A stretch of 27,593 bases of DNA from Pararhodospirillum photometricum DSM 122 (GTDB taxonomy: Bacteria; Pseudomonadota; Alphaproteobacteria; Rhodospirillales; Rhodospirillaceae): contig NC_017059.1 of NCBI RefSeq assembly GCF_000284415.1, positions 3,367,018 through 3,394,610 of the forward strand. Direction: 5' to 3'. Both the position numbers and the translations under genes were made by a program. This document shows, in pieces, positions 25,671 through 27,593 of this stretch; position 1 is the stretch's first letter; every line of letters starts with the position of its first letter. A model generated the notes under the pieces. The model was not told the DNA's origin. It searched no databases and worked only from the letters and a program-made list of their open reading frames with translations.

Positions 25671-25740
25671 TGTTTTTGATCAAGACGAGAGAAAGGGCCC
25701 CCCAGCCCCGGGGCAGAGGTTAGATCAAGCCTCTCTATCG

Positions 25741-26676
25741 TCATCGACTGGCCTCATGCAACAGCCAGTCGCGCAGCAGGCGCACGGCCGGGCGGTCCAA
25801 GGCCTGGGCGGTGGCGACGATCCAATAGGCGAAGCGTGGCACGTGGTTCTCGGGGAACGGGCGGACCAGCCGACCCGCCTCCAGGTCGGTCTGAGCGAGA
25901 AATCCCTTGGCGAGCGCCACCCCCAGGCCTTGCGCCGCCGCGTCGAGGACCATGGAGGACTGGTTGAAGCGCGGCCCCTTGGAGGACGCCAAAGGGGCAT
26001 GGCCGGCCGCGGTCAGCCACAGCGGCCAGTCCGGGCAGGCGCCGCGTTCGGCCGGGTTGTCATCGTGGATGAGGACGTGGTGCTGGAGGTCGGGCAGGGT
26101 TCGCAGCGGCGTGGGGCCTGTCAGCAACGCGGGCGCGCAGACTGGAAACACTTCCTCCTCGCGCAACAGGGCAACCGACAGGCCGGCATACTGCCCCGTG
26201 CCAAAGCGTACCGCCAGATCCACCGCCTCGCGCTGGAGGTCAATGACCTCCATGCCGGCGATGACGTGCACGTCCAGCCCCGGGTTGGCCTGAATAAATC
26301 CTCCCAGCCGGGGCAGCAGCCACTTGTCGGCAAACGAGGGCGTGACGGCAACCCGAACCGTAGCCCGTGTCTCGGCGGACTGCGGCATGGCTCCCAGGGC
26401 CTGAACCAGTCGGTCGAAGCCTTCGCTCAAGCCCGGCAGCAAGGCTTGACCCGATTCGGTCAGGGCCAAGCCCCGGCCCTGGCGGCGCACCAGAGGCACC
26501 CCCAGGGTGTCCTCCAGTTGCCGGATTTGTTGACTGACCGCCGCCGGCGTTACCGACAACTCGTCGGCCGCCAAGGTGACACTCAGGTGCCGGGCGACCG
26601 CCTCGAACGCGCGCAAGGCGTTGAGCGGCGGCAACCGGCGGCGGCTGTGAGCCGCAGGCACCCGGGAGGGATCCAT
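25741..26676 (-). CDS. LysR-family transcriptional regulator, GcvA-like
   Basis: The 311-residue protein has a winged helix-turn-helix at about 17-75: LPPLNALRAFEAVARHLSVT, then AADELSVTPAAVSQQIRQLE, and PLVRRQGRGLALTESG. An effector-binding domain follows at about 105-300, with VRVAVTPSFADKWLLPRLGG, VDLAVRFGTGQYAGL and LDAAAQGLGVALAKG, which are typical of the GcvA/AmpR-like subgroup. The ATG at 26676 follows GGAAAG. It lies 69 bp downstream of the cystathionine enzyme gene on the same strand, so it may be co-transcribed rather than divergent from a target as is common for LysR genes. The target and ligand are unknown. Confidence 0.92.
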   Translation of the reverse strand: MDPSRVPAAHSRRRLPPLNALRAFEAVARHLSVTLAADELSVTPAAVSQQIRQLEDTLGVPLVRRQGRGLALTESGQALLPGLSEGFDRLVQALGAMPQSAETRATVRVAVTPSFADKWLLPRLGGFIQANPGLDVHVIAGMEVIDLQREAVDLAVRFGTGQYAGLSVALLREEEVFPVCAPALLTGPTPLRTLPDLQHHVLIHDDNPAERGACPDWPLWLTAAGHAPLASSKGPRFNQSSMVLDAAAQGLGVALAKGFLAQTDLEAGRLVRPFPENHVPRFAYWIVATAQALDRPAVRLLRDWLLHEASR

Positions 26677-26745
26677 TATGAGGGCTTTCCTCTTGTGAAC
26701 GGCGGTCCCTCCTGGGGGATGTCGGGCCGCCCCGCCCTTGGGGAG

Positions 26746-27593
26746 TTAGATCCGGTCCAGGGCCTGGTCCAGATCGGCGATCAGGTCGGCGGCGTCCTCG
26801 ATGCCCACCGACACCCGCACAAACGCGTCATGCAAGCCCAAGTCGGCTCGGCGCTCGGGCGGCAGCGAGCCATGGCTCATGGTCGCCGGATGCCCGATCA
26901 GGCTCTCCACGCCGCCCAGGCTTTCGGCCAACGTGAACAGCCGCAAGGCCTCCAGGAAACGGACCGTGCCGGGGCGATCGGTGGCCAGTTCCACACTCAG
27001 CATGCCGCCAAAGGCCCGCATCTGCCGCCGCGCCAAGGCGTGCTGGGGATGGCTGGGCAGACCGGGGTACAGGACTCGGGCCACCTTGGGATGGTGCTCC
27101 AGGTGATGGGCCACGGCCAGCGCGTTCGTCGAATGACGGTCCATGCGCAGCGCCAGGGTCTTCAGGCCACGCAGGGCGAGAAACGACGCAAACGGATCCA
27201 GGACCGCGCCTGTGGCGTTCTGAAGAAATCCCAGCCGCTCCGCTAACTCGGCGTCCTTCACCGCCACCACCCCGGCGATCAGGTCCGAGTGACCATTGAG
27301 ATACTTGGTCGCCGAGTGCACCACGATATCAATGCCCAGTTCCAGCGGGCGCTGGATCCACGGCGTGGCGAAGGTGGAATCCACTACGGTAAGCAGGCCC
27401 CGCGCGCGCGCCAAGGCGGCGACCGCCGCCAGATCGGTGACAGCCAGCCGGGGGTTGCTGGGGGTCTCGATCCAGATCAGCTTGGTCTCGGGCCGCAAGG
27501 CGGCTTCCAGGGCGGCAAGGTCAGTGGGATCCACAAAGGTGGTCTCCAGGCCCTGCGTGCGGGCTCTCACCTTGGCAAACAGTCGCCACGACC
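26746..27593 (-). CDS. Cystathionine gamma-synthase/lyase family PLP enzyme, 5' end outside window
   Basis: The frame is open to the right edge, where residues SWRLFAK precede ETTFVDPTD, the usual YGGTWRLF context; an internal GTG at 27570 is therefore not the start. About 282 residues are visible. The PLP lysine is in VVHSATKYLNGHSDLIAG, preceded by the aspartate in LTVVDSTFATPWIQRPLELG. The C-terminus has FTLAESLGGVESLIGHPATM and VRVSVGIEDAADLIADLDQA. These are shared by cystathionine gamma-synthase (MetB) and gamma-lyase, which act in methionine/cysteine interconversion, and cannot be separated here without the N-terminus and neighbours. Confidence 0.92.
   Translation of the reverse strand, partial: SWRLFAKVRARTQGLETTFVDPTDLAALEAALRPETKLIWIETPSNPRLAVTDLAAVAALARARGLLTVVDSTFATPWIQRPLELGIDIVVHSATKYLNGHSDLIAGVVAVKDAELAERLGFLQNATGAVLDPFASFLALRGLKTLALRMDRHSTNALAVAHHLEHHPKVARVLYPGLPSHPQHALARRQMRAFGGMLSVELATDRPGTVRFLEALRLFTLAESLGGVESLIGHPATMSHGSLPPERRADLGLHDAFVRVSVGIEDAADLIADLDQALDRI

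Noticed and set aside
1..27593. tRNA, rRNA, insertion sequence or phage genes
   Set aside because: I saw no cloverleaf-like segment, rRNA block, transposase or integrase motif.

Overview
The window is 27.6 kb of very GC-rich DNA from an alphaproteobacterium, most probably a Rhodospirillaceae member (Rhodospirillum or Pararhodospirillum type). This rests on protein style: a PntAA-type transhydrogenase subunit, a FadN-like hydratase/dehydrogenase and a LiuR-like MerR regulator. The organism call is inference, since there is no rRNA or other marker in the window. I found no tRNA, rRNA, CRISPR array or insertion sequence.

Region 1 (1-10300, all on the minus strand) is a fatty-acid uptake and beta-oxidation island. 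In transcription order it holds an SCP2 lipid-carrier protein, the outer-membrane transporter FadL, the ligase FadD, and then an apparent operon of MerR regulator, thiolase, FadN-like bifunctional enzyme, acyl-CoA dehydrogenase and a thioesterase cut by the window edge. Related ACGT-containing palindromes lie upstream of fadL and SCP2, and a 34-bp dyad lies upstream of the MerR gene. Together they suggest one local regulon.

Region 2 (10400-13060, minus) is a three-gene set: LpxD-like acyltransferase, acyl carrier protein and beta-ketoacyl-ACP synthase. It looks like a dedicated route to a special acyl chain for lipid A or a similar sugar. An AEC-family transporter follows at 13195-14121.

Region 3 (14200-20700) looks like an envelope signalling cluster. 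An HD-GYP response regulator and an extracellular solute-binding protein are on the minus strand. Divergent from them are an RbsB/TorT-like periplasmic binding protein and a TorS-like hybrid histidine kinase. A ligand-to-kinase-to-cyclic-di-GMP path is a reasonable inference.

Region 4 (20570-22030) is pntA, convergent with the kinase. The two genes collide abnormally: neither has its own normal end, a 36-bp tandem repeat with one unit 2 bp short lies at the junction, and no pntAB or pntB follows. This is either a real rearrangement or an assembly error.

Region 5 (22580-27593) holds a large membrane/coiled-coil protein of unknown function, a small DUF4870-like membrane protein in an AT-rich patch, an Sfp-type phosphopantetheinyl transferase, a GcvA-like LysR regulator, and the 3' part of a cystathionine gamma-synthase/lyase family gene.

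A short palindromic element with core CTGGGGAGGC-N2-GCCTCCCCAG recurs in many of the intergenic gaps and behaves like a REP family.
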